Assembly: GCA_037447655.1 (NCBI GenBank)
Contig: JBBHKE010000002.1
Coordinates: 1-26,232 of the forward strand
DNA from: Zygnema cylindricum
Taxonomy: Eukaryota; Streptophyta; Zygnematophyceae; Zygnematales; Zygnemataceae
Reading direction: 5' to 3'
Length of the DNA stretch: 26,232 bases
A program made the position numbers and the translations under genes. Shown here one piece after another: positions 1 to 10,471 of the stretch (position 1 is its first letter; every line of letters starts with the position of its first letter). Below the pieces are notes generated by a model, which saw nothing but the letters and a program-made list of their open reading frames with translations, made no database searches and was not told the DNA's origin.

Positions 1-108
1 ATTTTACGGTCACCTTATCCGAAGGCACGTGACTTTGGGGGCGTGTGAAAATTTTCATTTTTCATCGACGCACGTGTATATCTTCCAAGTGTAGCGAAAT
101 GACTGGTT

Positions 109-153
109 CTGTATTGGTGAACCTACCTCCGCGAGGTGGGTTCACCAATACAG
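109..153. repeat. Near-perfect inverted repeat (hairpin)
   Basis: Two 21-bp arms, starting CTGTATTGGTGAACC and ending GGTTCACCAATACAG, are separated by a CGC loop and differ at one position. It could be a foldback MITE remnant. I see no target-site duplication, no tRNA-like fold and no adjacent gene that would make it a terminator. Confidence 0.75.
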
Positions 154-576
154 AGGCTTATGGAGCGATTGCTTCGCAGATGAAGACCAAAATGTAGTCG
201 GACGGTCGACGTCTTCTCCCGGATACTTGGAGAATCGCAATCTTATTTTCTGTAATGTTGTTTTCAAAAAACTCACGAAAATATAGTACGGCATGGTACG
301 AGCAAGTACAAAATTCTGTATTAAACCTCACTTTTCGTCTGATGTAACCATACCCTAAAAAACAAATTAGCAAGACTAAGTTAAGTTGACTTGAGAAGGT
401 ACAGTACCATAACACACTGTAATATGTTCCAATGGAGATTTCCCCCGTCGTCAGCGCGATTTCCGCACTACGGAACAGCGCATGATCACAGATATTGCCG
501 CGTTAACAATTTCGTGCCTAGCAATTCGGCAGTCAACACGTATACGCCGAATTGACTATGGCACCAAAGTACAGTA

Positions 577-640
577 CACCGTGTATCGCTAATAGTGTTA
601 ATGTTAACCTAATTAATAAAACGAATAGCGATACACGGTG
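577..640. mobile_element. 64-bp TA-flanked foldback MITE
   Basis: Terminal inverted repeats start CACCGTGTATCGCTA and end TAGCGATACACGGTG, with about 30 bp of AT-rich core. TA lies on both sides (575-576, 641-642). The ends match the family of the two larger elements at 10454-12041 and 10472-10990. A TA duplication is typical of the Tc1/mariner superfamily, but the superfamily call is inference because no transposase is present. Joining the flanks gives AGTACAGTACTGTACT, a perfect palindrome centred on the target TA. Confidence 0.8.
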
Positions 641-774
641 TACTGTACTACCCTTGACCACGCAATGGTTGGTACAGTATAGTACTGTAATACTGTACGT
701 TCGTAGCTACTCAAACCATTATAAAAAGCACTTGGTCTTTCACCGAAGGTTTCATACCGACGCTTCCCACACTT

Positions 775-842
775 CTTCATCCTCTACCCTCTTCCTCTTC
801 ACCTACCCTCTTCCTCTTCCTTTACCCTCTTCCTCTACTCTT
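775..842. repeat. CT-rich low-complexity tract
   Basis: Repeats of the type CTCTTCCT lie upstream of the DUF1350 promoter. The surrounding 132-codon plus-strand open frame depends on this tract and on the MITE, and I do not regard it as a gene. Confidence 0.7.
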
Positions 843-1053
843 TTGCTCTGCAAGCCTGTTGAAAAGAGGCGTCTCAGGATCCACATATTTGGCCATCATT
901 TGGTGCCGAACATACTAATTGAGAAGGTGGCCGCATTTCTCTTATTATAATTGGAAAGTGTCACTTTTATTTTACGAATTTTTGAATTCGTATTGAATTT
1001 GAAGTGATAGCTGAATGTTTTAGCTGAATTTCGGGAATTGGCTGTAATACTGC

Positions 1054-1142
1054 CACGTGTCTGTTTCAAGCTCGGTTCCTATATTCGAAAATTGTAACTG
1101 TACTCTAATTAATCTCGCCACGTGTGTCCGCTTTTATATATA
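1054..1142 (+). promoter_or_regulatory. Putative promoter: two G-boxes and a TATA box
   Basis: CACGTG cores lie at 1054-1059 and 1119-1124. Both sit in the context GCCACGTGT, the plant G-box/ABRE-like form bound by bZIP and bHLH factors. A TATATATA box (1135-1142) lies 10 bp after the second core and 45 bp before the ATG at 1188, so a start site near 1165-1175 would leave a very short 5' UTR. Light or ABA responsiveness is inference from the motif only. Confidence 0.5.
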
Positions 1143-1187
1143 CTTATTCATTTATTTCTTACATTGCTTTAATTGCTTCTAGCAGGC

Positions 1188-4100
1188 ATGCTGACGGCAG
1201 CGGTATGTTTGCCTTTCTCCGAAATAATGTCGGCAAAAATTTCTCGCCCCTTTAGCTCCTCGCAATCTTCGAGATATTCAAAATTTTCTGGTAACACCTT
1301 ATTTTCTTTAGACTCGAGGAATGGCTTGTACGGACAGTGTATCAAAATTCCAACGACTGACCGCCGTTTTGAATTGGAAAAGAAATCATTTAGAGGGAGG
1401 ATATATGCGAAGGAAAATGGAGGGACGAAGGGAAGCGAGGAGGAGGAGACTCGAGAGCTTTACGGGGAAATAGATAAGTATGTCACAAACATTTCCTATG
1501 TTACTTTTCTCAAAGTATATTTTCTTCATTAGAAGTTGCAGTATGTCATAAAATAGTGTGTATGTGAATTCCTGATAAAGTTAATAGCGGTAGTTTGGTC
1601 CAGGTATTTTTTTTTCTTACAGAACTGAAAATAGCGTTGATTTGAGGCTGCAGACCAGCGGAAAACGTGTTAGCTTCAATTATAAACACTGTGATGGTAC
1701 TGTAGTGTATTTTGTATACTAAACATTGCGTATTGTATTTAACATTGTATGGTGTAATACTGCAAGTGTCTTTTATATTACATTTCGAGAGGCCAATGAG
1801 AATTGTTCCACAGTTGTGAAGAAAAGTGAACTCTCTGTCATCTCCTATCAAAGCAGTTTCAAAGTACACATTTTGTTGTCCAGTAACGGTTGTCAATGGA
1901 TATCAAATCGATAAATTCTTGTGATTTTGCTTGTGGAATTGACAATTTTTGCGGAGACCTCAAGGGCACATTAATATTGGGATGGATGCAGAATATTTGT
2001 GGAATCCGCCAAACGTTTTCAAGGAAGTGGATACAAACCTTTGACCAGATTTTCCGAAAATTTTCAAGGAAATGAAGGCGAGGCAGCAAATTGGTTGCTG
2101 ATGGAGGTGAGTGTACATGGAAATATAAACATTGTCATGGTGATCTTGAACAGTGTTTTAAATTTCAGCAAAATGTGCAGGAGAGTCTCACACTTGTGTG
2201 TGCTTCTTTGTTATATTGCAAGAGGACAAGAAAGGTTATAGAACTGAAGAACTGCTTCGTAGGTACTTTTATGGCCGTTTTTCGGTATAATGATAAGCTA
2301 ATATTGACAGTTTCTGTGCACTGAACGTAAGAATTTTTCCTCCACTAAAAGTCTTGGGTCCTTAAGGAAGGTTTTATAGATTAAGAATAAACTTTTGGGG
2401 ACAATTATCCTGTTAACCATGCATTTGCTCTTTAGCCACACTAATTTTGTTTGCAATCAACTCATATCCGAATGTTAATCACACACAGTTTCAAATGTGG
2501 GATTGTGTGGCCTGTTTTTCCCAGAATACAAGTGGTTCATTTTAATTATTGGGTTTCTTGCCATTAATCGACTTGCGAGAACAAACATTAAAAATTAGTC
2601 ATGGCTACCAGCCTAGAGAGTTGCTCTGTAAACTGAATTGAGACTATAAAATGTTTTATTTTTCTCTCTTTGTGGCACAGGGTTGCTGGGTTTTAGAACC
2701 AACTGAAATGAAATCTGTGGCTGTGGTTCATTTTATTGGTGGAGCCTTTGTGGGAGTCGCCCCACACCTAACTTATGGACTATTTTTGCAGACTCTCGCA
2801 GAAAGGTATGTACAGTGAGAAAATAATAGATTTTTTTTTTCTGTTTTCGTGAAGTAAACAGGATAATAAGAAAGCAATGTGAGAAGTTTGAGGAATAAAT
2901 TTGTAGAAGAAAATGAAATGTGGTGTGAAATTTTGGGAGGGCAGGGGAGTAACTATTATCGCTACACCGTACCCGACCGGTTTTCAGCATTTTGAAATTG
3001 CAGACAAGACAAAGTCCGATTTCGAAAAATGTTTGCGGGCTTTGAATAATGGACAGGTAGACCGACTCTCCTCTCCTGTGAATTTTGTCCGAGCAACCTG
3101 AATTTTTTGTCCTTGATATGAAATAATCATGGTAATAATTGTAATGGATGGTATATAAATTAGTACAAATCAAAAAAAGGACAGTAAGTAATGGGTGACA
3201 TAAGCGTTAAAACCTCAATCTCTTTCTCCCCCTCCCTCTCCCTCTACCTCTCCCTCTCCCTCCCTCGCTCCCTCCCCCCCCCTCGAGCTCTCCCTCTCTC
3301 TCTCTCCCCCTCTCTCACCCTTCCACTCCTTCTCCCTCTCTCCCTCCCTCCCCTCTCCTCCTCTCACTCCTCTCCCCCCCCTCCCTTCCTTACACTCTCC
3401 CTCTCTCTCCCTATCCCTCTTTCTCCCTCCCTCTCCTTGGGCTCTTGATGGAGGACGGTTGCAGGTCGGTCATCTCCCTGTATTTGGTGTGGGTCATTCT
3501 CTGGGCGCCCTCACCCAGGTTCTTATAGGTGCACCTCACTTCTGACACAGAAAGGACAAAAAAAGACTTTGGATTGCAGTGCCCTTGAATTCAGGCAGGA
3601 TGGGGAGGGTAGCTCAGATTTTCAAAAAAATTGAAAGGCAAAGTTCCTGGTCATATTGGGGAGTTGTGAAGATTTAAAGGCAATCCTAATTCTCTTAAGT
3701 TTTAGAAAAATATCTTAGGATCTGGTAACCGTATTATCGAACGGTCTATATAAAGCAGTACATTGTAATTTCAATACTCGTTTACTTCAGATATATCGTT
3801 TTTTGTTTTCTATTATTTTCCAGTTGGTTCTTGCATTATTCGAAACTAAGGTTTCAGTAAATGATTTTCTTTTAGTGTTTATGTTTTTTCCTTTTTTGGG
3901 GGGGCAGCTTCCAAAAGCCCAAAAGATGCGGATTCCAAAAATGCGACTGACAGACAAGGGAACGTTTTGCTTTCTTATAACAATAAGGTTTGTTACGGTG
4001 ACTGTTCTGCATTTTTTAAATTCATTTTTTACCCCACCTTCTATCATTGTTGATCAACTAATGTGGTTATTAATTAGTAAGACTTCTATTTTTCATATTT

Positions 4101-7100
4101 TTGAGTTCACTCTTTTTCAGGGTGAAAAATGAGAATTCTAGATAGAGGAGACTTCTACGGATATTTGCTTCATTCTATGTGCTCCATTCAAAGCTAGTTT
4201 AATAGGTTTATAGGATGAAAAATGAGCACATTATTTGAAATCCTCTGTTAAAAACCTCTTTCCCTCTCCTCCTCTCCCTCCCTTTCCCTCTCTCCGCCCT
4301 CCCGCTCTCTCTGTTCTTCTCTGCTCTTCTCCGCTGCCTCCCTCTTTTTTCTCCCCCTCCAACTCTCCCTCCCTCCCCCCTCCTTCCTATTGGATTGGCA
4401 CGAGGTTGCCGGTCCAATACGGAGTAGAATGTGGGTTGTCCACACTCAAAGCCGTCCAAAATAAATGGGTAAGACCCGCTAGGTTCAACATCGACCTGGT
4501 GGCGCAGTGGTTAGCACCTTGACAGCTAAAATTAAGGTCCCGGGTTCGAGGCCTGGCTGGCTCAAATGACAGGTTTCCGGTTTAAATAGAACACAGAAAC
4601 TTCCTTCAAATTACAAGTTTGTATAGATAACTAAAACATCCCGAGAGGTTCCGCGGAAATCCAATACTAATAAAAAATAGAGTGGAGATAGAGTTGAAAT
4701 GCTAAGTCTGTTGGTTGAAGTGATTATTAAAAGTGAAAAGGAAAAACATGTTTGAATAGAAAGCAGAAAATTATCCCGAGAGCCAAAAGCTGCGGTCAAG
4801 ATTTATAGACAAATATTTTTTGACCCGATTCATAAAATAGACTTAACAGAAAAAGACGGTACACAGAATATTATTGACTGAACAAAAAAATAAGACAAAC
4901 TGAGATACCGAAATCCTAGATATGAAATCCGGCTACAGAGTTCTAGATTTCAGCATTCTAAAACAACAAATTAACTTCTATCTAAGCCTTATCTTCCAAC
5001 ACTCCCTCCCTTCATCCCTTAATCATATATGGAAATATTCATCTCTAGAAGAATAATATATGGAAATTTTCATCTCTGTTTTCCTCCAAGAAGTAACTGC
5101 ACTATTCATCTTTTTCTCTTACAAATCGCATGTCGTTTTTTGTTTTCTTTCTTCTCTTCTTTTTTCCAGGAGATAGTTGACTCAATTCCTTATTTCTTAC
5201 CTTATATGGTTGTCCCTTTAGCGTTTTTGGCCCAAACGTTTGTTCTCATCATCAAATTGATTATCAAAATGTTTACTGCCATTCAAGGAGCTGTAAGTTT
5301 ATATCCTCCTAGATTTTGGAAATATATTTGAATCTTTTTTTCACTTCATTTTTACTTAACACCGTTGCTTAAGGTGTTTGTTATTGTGCGTAAAATGTTT
5401 ACAACAACAATCGAAGGTCATTATTTGTGTGCAGTTTGGTTTGGTGCTTTGGCTTTAGTATTCACCACCGTTACAAATTCTGTGGGTTTATGTAAATTAT
5501 ATGTATGCTATGAACTATGTGCACACCATAAAATATATGCGCTTACTACATTATTTATGATTTATGTGTAGACTATGAATTTTGTGTGTTTTATTTTTAT
5601 AAAAAGGTTAATCTTCTGAGAAGGTGAATTTTCTGTTGTCTCGAAAGGCGAGTTATGTGGAATGGACCTAATTTGGAGATTCGTTCCACATTGTAAAATG
5701 CAACACGTAAAACCTTGCAAACAAAACCCACACTATTATTAGGGACCATTAGATTGTTAGCTTGTTGTATATAAGCTGTTTGTCCACACTAATATTGGTG
5801 AGCAATGTACAACTTTCATTCTTATTTGAGTTGATAACACTACACTGGTCATGTTTCTTTGACCCAAAATTGATAACACTATTTACAGGAGTGGACAGGA
5901 ACTCACCTCATTACTAACTCTTTAAGTAGTCTCGAATGTTTTTGCTTCACATTGATACTTGTAACTATTTTATATAAATGGTGATTACTTTAACGAGTCT
6001 CCACTTAATATTTGCAAGTTATTTGCGTAACTATTCATAATTTCGTTTCTTATGACATCTTTCTTGTTTTGCAGGAATTTGCTTGGAAAATATTGCAGGA
6101 TTTTGTTTGGAAAATATTACAAATAATCCCTTTTTCCAAAGAGATTCTTTCCTTCCTTGAACAGCTCCTTCCTATTATCCAAGCTTTGATCAATGGGAAC
6201 ATCAAAATGAATCCATCTCCTACGGAAACTGACAAACTGGTAACCTTTTTTTTGTTTTTGTAGTTAAATGGAAAAAAATGTGTTGCAATTACTGTCTTTG
6301 AAGAAAAAACAATCTCCGATGTTCTTATGTCAATGTTTCTCTATTAGATAATCGGCAATGACAGGAACTGACTTCTGATCATGTCATTCATCAGATGATA
6401 CTTGTACCCAATTCTCGGATTCTGGATGTATATCCTGTGGGAGAGGGAGGGGGAGGGGAGGGGGTGGGAGAGGGAGAGGGAGAGGGAGAGGGAGAGGGAG
6501 AGGGAGAGGGAGAGGGAGATGTAGAGGGAGTTTCTTTGCTATACAAACCACACAATTTAGCTGAAGTGATATCACGATATTCCTCGCTCCATCGAGTCAC
6601 GCGAGATTTTTTTTAACGTCTGACACTAACAGTCGGCCAGTTTTCGCTCTTCCCTACAGGCAAAAGCTTCTTATGGACGTAAACCCAATCTTTTGGTGAA
6701 ATTTTCCAGCGATTCCATTGATGAATCTTGTCATCTTAAAGGAATTTTGAAACATTCGATTTATTTGAAGGATTCTGATGTTGAGCTTCGAACCTTAAAT
6801 GGTGGTCACGCTCGTCCTATTCAGCAGGTGAGAATAAATGTGGAAAAAAACGTGAGTGAGTTTAGAATCTCAGGTTTTTTTTTGAATGCTGTTTCTAGTT
6901 GTGGTTTGAATTTTTGTGAAGTTTGGATTTCGAGAGTTGTTTTTTTTTTTCACTGCAGTGTTAAATGAATCGTGTATGCCTTTTTTTTATTTTGGTACAT
7001 TGAAGAGATTTTCCTAAAATGGAAAGAAAAAAAAGAAATTGTTTTTCCGAGTTCTCTCTCTCATACCTTTTGATACAGTTTCAATATTAAAAAATATGTA

Positions 7101-7592
7101 TTCACCTGTCAACTTAAGCACGATTAAATGTCTATATTACATTGACTCCAATTGCAATGAGGTAATTTAGTAGACACTCCCGTTCATTATGCTATTGCTA
7201 AACTAAACCTTTTTTCTTAAACTAGCGTTTTCCTGGCATCGTTTGTTTTTTTCTGCACTAACTTCTGCTCTCTTTCTCTTTTTCTCTCTTTCGCTCTTTC
7301 TCTCAATCTCTCTTTCTCTCTTTCTCGGGACTTTACCTTTACTTGTCAGATTTGTCAAGAGGCTCCTCGTTCGCCAGATGGAAATCCTAATCCTTTAGTA
7401 GAGGCAGCAGAAAACGTGAAACGATGGTCCGCCGAATTCGCGTTACGAAAGTTACGAGAAAGTACCAAAGAGGACATCGAAAGTCTCGTCGATGAAATCG
7501 CGCCGTTTTTTGGAGCGCATAGAAGGCCGATTAGCCCCGGGCCAATAGAAGTCCTAACTGCTTGGCTCGGGAATCTTGGAAAATCAAAGTGA
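1188..7592 (+). CDS. DUF1350 family protein, alpha/beta-hydrolase-like, ten exons
   Basis: Exons: 1188-1477, 1992-2106, 2681-2805, 2945-3056, 3465-3528, 3908-3987, 5170-5292, 6075-6239, 6660-6827, 7350-7592 (TGA). All introns are GT-AG, all phases agree, and the total is 1485 nt (494 residues). Exons 3-10 match DUF1350, a family of cyanobacteria and plastid-bearing eukaryotes whose function is not established. Visible landmarks are WVLEP and HFIGGAFVG in exon 3, IIATPYPTGFQHF in exon 4, a GHSLG nucleophile elbow (Ser about 226) in exon 5, YNNK near 260, LLVKFSSDSIDE near 370 and GGHARP (His about 408). Ser, Asp and His could form a hydrolase triad, but this is inference. Exon 1 is Ser/Arg/Lys-rich with few acidic residues until about 90, as in a chloroplast transit peptide. 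Residues 263-358 form a hydrophobic helical insert with a short internal duplication. Exons 1-2 are less certain than 3-10: they rest on phase agreement and splice signals. I used the first ATG in frame; a TTG upstream is not a plausible start. Confidence 0.9.
3209..3439 (+). repeat. Pyrimidine (CT) microsatellite in intron 4 of the DUF1350 gene
   Basis: About 230 bp of almost pure CCCTCT-type sequence ends 25 bp before the 3' splice site at 3464. The 25 bp between tract and acceptor contain few pyrimidines, so this tract may serve as a distant polypyrimidine signal. Confidence 0.85.
4251..4385 (+). repeat. CT-rich tract in intron 6 of the DUF1350 gene
   Basis: An imperfect CCCTCTCC/TTCTCC run lies well inside intron 6 (3988-5169), just before the hairpin at 4388-4419. 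The long minus-strand Arg/Glu/Gly-rich frames here are artefacts of the tract. Confidence 0.8.
4388..4419. repeat. Short inverted repeat in intron 6
   Basis: Arms of 13 bp (TATTGGATTGGCA and TGCCGGTCCAATA) pair with two mismatches around a 6-nt loop. It lies between the CT tract and the SINE, and no function is evident. Confidence 0.55.
4490..4620 (+). mobile_element. tRNA-derived SINE head in intron 6
   Basis: A pol III A box (TGGCGCAGTGG, 4500-4510) is followed 33 nt later by a B box (GGTTCGAGGCC, 4543-4553), the spacing of a tRNA gene. The acceptor and anticodon stems do not fold into a usable cloverleaf and the sequence runs on into unrelated AT-rich DNA. I therefore read it as a SINE rather than a working tRNA. 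Both ends are approximate: no poly(A) tail or target duplication was found. Confidence 0.65.
5025..5077. repeat. Imperfect tandem duplication in intron 6
   Basis: The 22-bp units at 5025-5046 and 5056-5077 both begin ATATATGGAAAT and end TTCATCTCT, differing at one base. They lie about 90 bp before the exon 7 acceptor. The plus-strand open frame across them is intron plus exon 7. Confidence 0.7.
6438..6531 (+). repeat. (GGGAGA)n microsatellite in intron 8
   Basis: This purine-rich run is nearly pure GGGAGA from about 6466 to 6520. It has the opposite strand bias from the CT tracts in introns 4, 6 and 9. Open frames on both strands here are repeat artefacts (GEGEGE or PLPLPL). Confidence 0.9.
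7248..7327 (+). repeat. CT-rich tract before the exon 10 acceptor
   Basis: A TTTCTCTC-type run ends about 20 bp before the 3' splice site of intron 9 (acceptor AG at 7348-7349). It probably acts as, or expanded from, that intron's polypyrimidine tract. Confidence 0.75.
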
Positions 7593-9071
7593 GATGGTTG
7601 ACTGGGTTTAGGATCTACTTTGCCGATAGAGATCAGAAAGTGTAAAAAAAAAATGTTAAGCGGTTCTATAAGGATTTATGTTGTTGCAGTTTATTCAGTT
7701 GTGTTCCTTGATATTTCATATGTGGGAGTGTAGGTAGTTAAGAATCATTACTTGACGTCCTTCTATATTCTGTTGTGGTTTATTCTGTCTATGAGGGCTC
7801 TACAATACCAGTAGACTGTTTCTACATACATTTTGATATATTTTGATATAAATTTTGCGCTGATTGTTTCTACATTTTTTGTTTCATTTAAATGATGTTC
7901 CTTTTTGCTGGATCTTCACTGTGCGACTCTATGAACTTCACATTTTTCTCAGCTTTTAATCAAACACTTCATGTTATCTCACGTGAATCTCAAAAATGAA
8001 AGTTACGACTCCTTAAATACCATAAATAAAATTGACAATGTATCGGGCAAATCAAATTTTTTCGGTACGAAAGTACATCAAAGAAAATCAAATTGAGAAA
8101 AAGGAAGAACTGAGCAAAATAAAAGACAAAATGTAGCGAATATTGCAAAATTTGTGGTAACTTTTGGAAGAAATCCCATAAATATTTCTGAAAATTTGAG
8201 ACTTTTTGATAAAGTTTTTAGAAATTGTAGAATTTTGTAAAGCTTGTTTGATTTTTTTCTACTTTTCATGAAATTATGGGAAATTCTGAAATTTTTAAAT
8301 TTTATGGAATGTTCATTATTTTATTTGTTTTTTTGTAGTTTTAGCCGTAACCATTGAAAAAAATGTTTTTTTTTTTTTTTTAAATTCGGGGAATTTCTGA
8401 GAATTCGGGTAAAATTTATGTAAATCTCAATTAATGTTTGAAGACATATAGAAACAATTAAGGAAAGTTAGAGAATTTTAGAGGAATTTAGAGAGATTGA
8501 AGGAATTTTTTTAAGAATGAGAGCGGGAATTGGGAAATTGAGGAATAGAAGCAGCTGTTCGAAATTGAAAGCGAAAATGAAAGAAAATGAATGAAAATGA
8601 ATGGGAAAATCAAACTGGTTAACAATAAAGCTTTCGTAAGAGATAAATGTTTAGGTCTACAAAATTAAACCTACTAGGCGCCCAACCTCATGACTATAAC
8701 GCTTTGTTGTAAATACCCCATACTAGGTAATACGAGACTTTACTACTAGGTAGAGCAATTGAGAGAGGTTTGCAAAACATCGGCGATCCAACACCGAAAA
8801 AGCATATTGAAGACTCCAATAAAAGACAGCAACTTATGTTAAAAAGCTGTTAATATATGAGATATACACAGATAAATGTAGAGTTTCTCAGTTCTCGCCC
8901 CTTATAATGAACGTTGCCCACAAGTATGGAAGGTCTTGTCGAAAACAACGCCCAAACGGCCATATCTCGACCATCCGCGGAATAAAGTCGTTAATAAAGA
9001 CACGCAAAATGAAGCTCCTTATTACGAGCAACATCTTTTTTTTGCCAGTCTGACGTTGTTGAGCCGCTAAT
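7593..9071. other. Intergenic region, no gene recognised
   Basis: AT-rich DNA between the DUF1350 stop codon and the LTR element. It contains A- and T-runs, a GAAAATGA-rich patch near 8570-8610 and only short open frames. I see no domain, RNA gene or complete transposon. The 3' UTR of the DUF1350 gene must lie at its left end. Confidence 0.6.
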
Positions 9072-9076
9072 GTCGA

Positions 9077-9769
9077 TATTATTTTTAGGTGCTCACTTTA
9101 GCCCCTGGCCGAGAACTAGAGTAGATAGGCCTAAAACATACACTAGAAGGTAGTGCCGATATGTGGCTCACAAAGGGTTTAGAGACGGGAGTAGAAATAT
9201 ATATAGACAATAGATTGAGGCAGGTTTAATTTGCTTTGAATAGGATTACAAAAGTAGGAATTACAATTGTCACTTTGGACATTTCTCTATCTAATATAGC
9301 TGGATTTCTCCTCCTAAGATCTCAGTGTCTAATCTCTGTTATCTATGATCTGTGATGATCACTGGTGATCTCTCTGTACAATTTGTCTCCATGAATAAAA
9401 TGCTAAACGACATTGTCTGAACAAATTGCTATCCTTGTCTGAACAAATTGCTATCCTGTGATGTCTGAGAGAGATAATCTCTTCTGTGGAATGCTTGCTA
9501 TTTGTACATGTGCACTCCAATCTTGTTGCTGAATGTGTGCACTATGTGGTCCAATGACTACAAGCCATAATAGGTAATGTCAGCCGTCGGTGGCCGCTCC
9601 CAAATATGCGTCAGAATTTCCGCCAAAAAGTGTGTGACGTGGAATCGTCACTCGATTCCGTACGATTCGATCCTGCCGTCCGTACAATATCGGCAATCCG
9701 ATTTCCGTACACAATATCGGCGCTCCGATATCCGTAAATAATATCGTCCGAGATCGCCTAAAATCAACA
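9077..9769 (-). repeat. 3' LTR (left copy), 693 bp
   Basis: On the minus strand it begins TGTTGATTTTAGG and ends CCTAAAAATAATA, giving TG...TA termini rather than the usual TG...CA. The end is fixed by the target duplication GTCGA and by alignment to the other copy. It contains a 22-bp unit repeated in tandem (9413-9434, 9435-9456). Confidence 0.92.
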
Positions 9770-10242
9770 CTCCCACTCGAGCTCGTGTCGATATTTTCCT
9801 CGCTCCTCGATTTCATCGAATCGGTAATATGCGGTTGGCGATTTAATGGTACTGTACCTGCGAAAAAAGTTATTTCCGTACATTCTGTACTCTGTAAATC
9901 TGCAAAATCTGAATTTTCGTTAGTACCGAGAAGATCTTGCTGTACGTAAAAAAAAAATTGTCCGTTAGGACCACCTGTGGTCCTTAGAATCCTGTCCGGT
10001 CGTACGTGGACTGAAATGAGCCGTGTGCCGTACAAAGGAATTGCGCCGCTGGCGACTTTGTCTTTTGTTACTGACTCCCCAATCGGATTACATGACGTGT
10101 AATCCTTTTCGTTCGTGCGATCCTCCAAATCAATATTTCGCGTAATCCATAGAGAACCTGGACCGTCGATTTCATTGTCGCGAAGTGAACATATTTCGAA
10201 GTCGCAAAGTGTCGTATGATTAATTTGCAGTCGCTCGACCAA
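9580..10242 (-). pseudogene. Unrecognised 220-codon frame running into the 3' LTR
   Basis: The frame starts inside the tandem duplication, passes through the PPT and ends within the LTR. About 157 codons lie in the internal region. It has no resemblance that I can see to the copia RNase H C-terminus, where the end of pol should be. It may be a remnant of the 3' part of the element or a chance frame. Confidence 0.3.
9770..9778 (-). other. Polypurine tract
   Basis: The minus strand reads GAGTGGGAG immediately before the 3' LTR (one interrupting T). This is the expected place for plus-strand priming and confirms the minus orientation of the element. Confidence 0.65.
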
Positions 10243-10449
10243 TTAACATCGTTCGATATGCAGATTTGTGGTCGCGATGACGTCGCTCGAAATGGGCGAT
10301 CATACTTTTCGTTTGTGAAGCGTCGCGTGATGAAATTGTCGTCGCTAAACCAATTTCAATCGTTCGATGCTCGAACTTGTGGCTGCGATTACGTCGCTCG
10401 AATTGTGCGACCGTACTTTTTGTTCGCGCCATTGTCGCATGTTCTCAAA
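10230..10449. repeat. Tandem duplication, period about 111 bp, inside the LTR element
   Basis: The unit beginning GTCGCTCGACCAATT at 10230 recurs diverged as GTCGCTAAACCAATT at 10341. Further matches are TTGTGG...GCGAT.ACGTCGCTCGAA and a GTACTTTT/CATACTTTT end. On the minus strand it encodes two related segments of about 36 residues. The second copy stops at the insertion point of the TA-flanked nest. Confidence 0.7.
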
Positions 10450-10471
10450 GGTACACCGCCAATCGCTATTA

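Larger units (their letters stand above)
1..1050. other. Intergenic region upstream of the DUF1350 gene
   Basis: I see no credible coding exon here; the open frames are short and match no family I know. The stretch contains a foldback hairpin (109-153), a 64-bp TA-flanked MITE (577-640), a CT-rich run (775-842) and two CACGTG hexamers (26-31, 71-76). Several GTACAG/GTACTG words cluster at 660-700 and resemble the palindromic target of the MITE. Confidence 0.6.

Noticed and set aside
4235-4522. Pro/Ser-rich and Arg/Glu-rich frames over CT tracts (also at 3191-3448 and 6384-6616)
   Set aside because: They are translations of microsatellites inside introns of the DUF1350 gene.
4490-4570. A functional tRNA gene
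   Set aside because: Box A and box B are present, but I cannot form a proper acceptor or T stem, and the sequence continues as AT-rich DNA.
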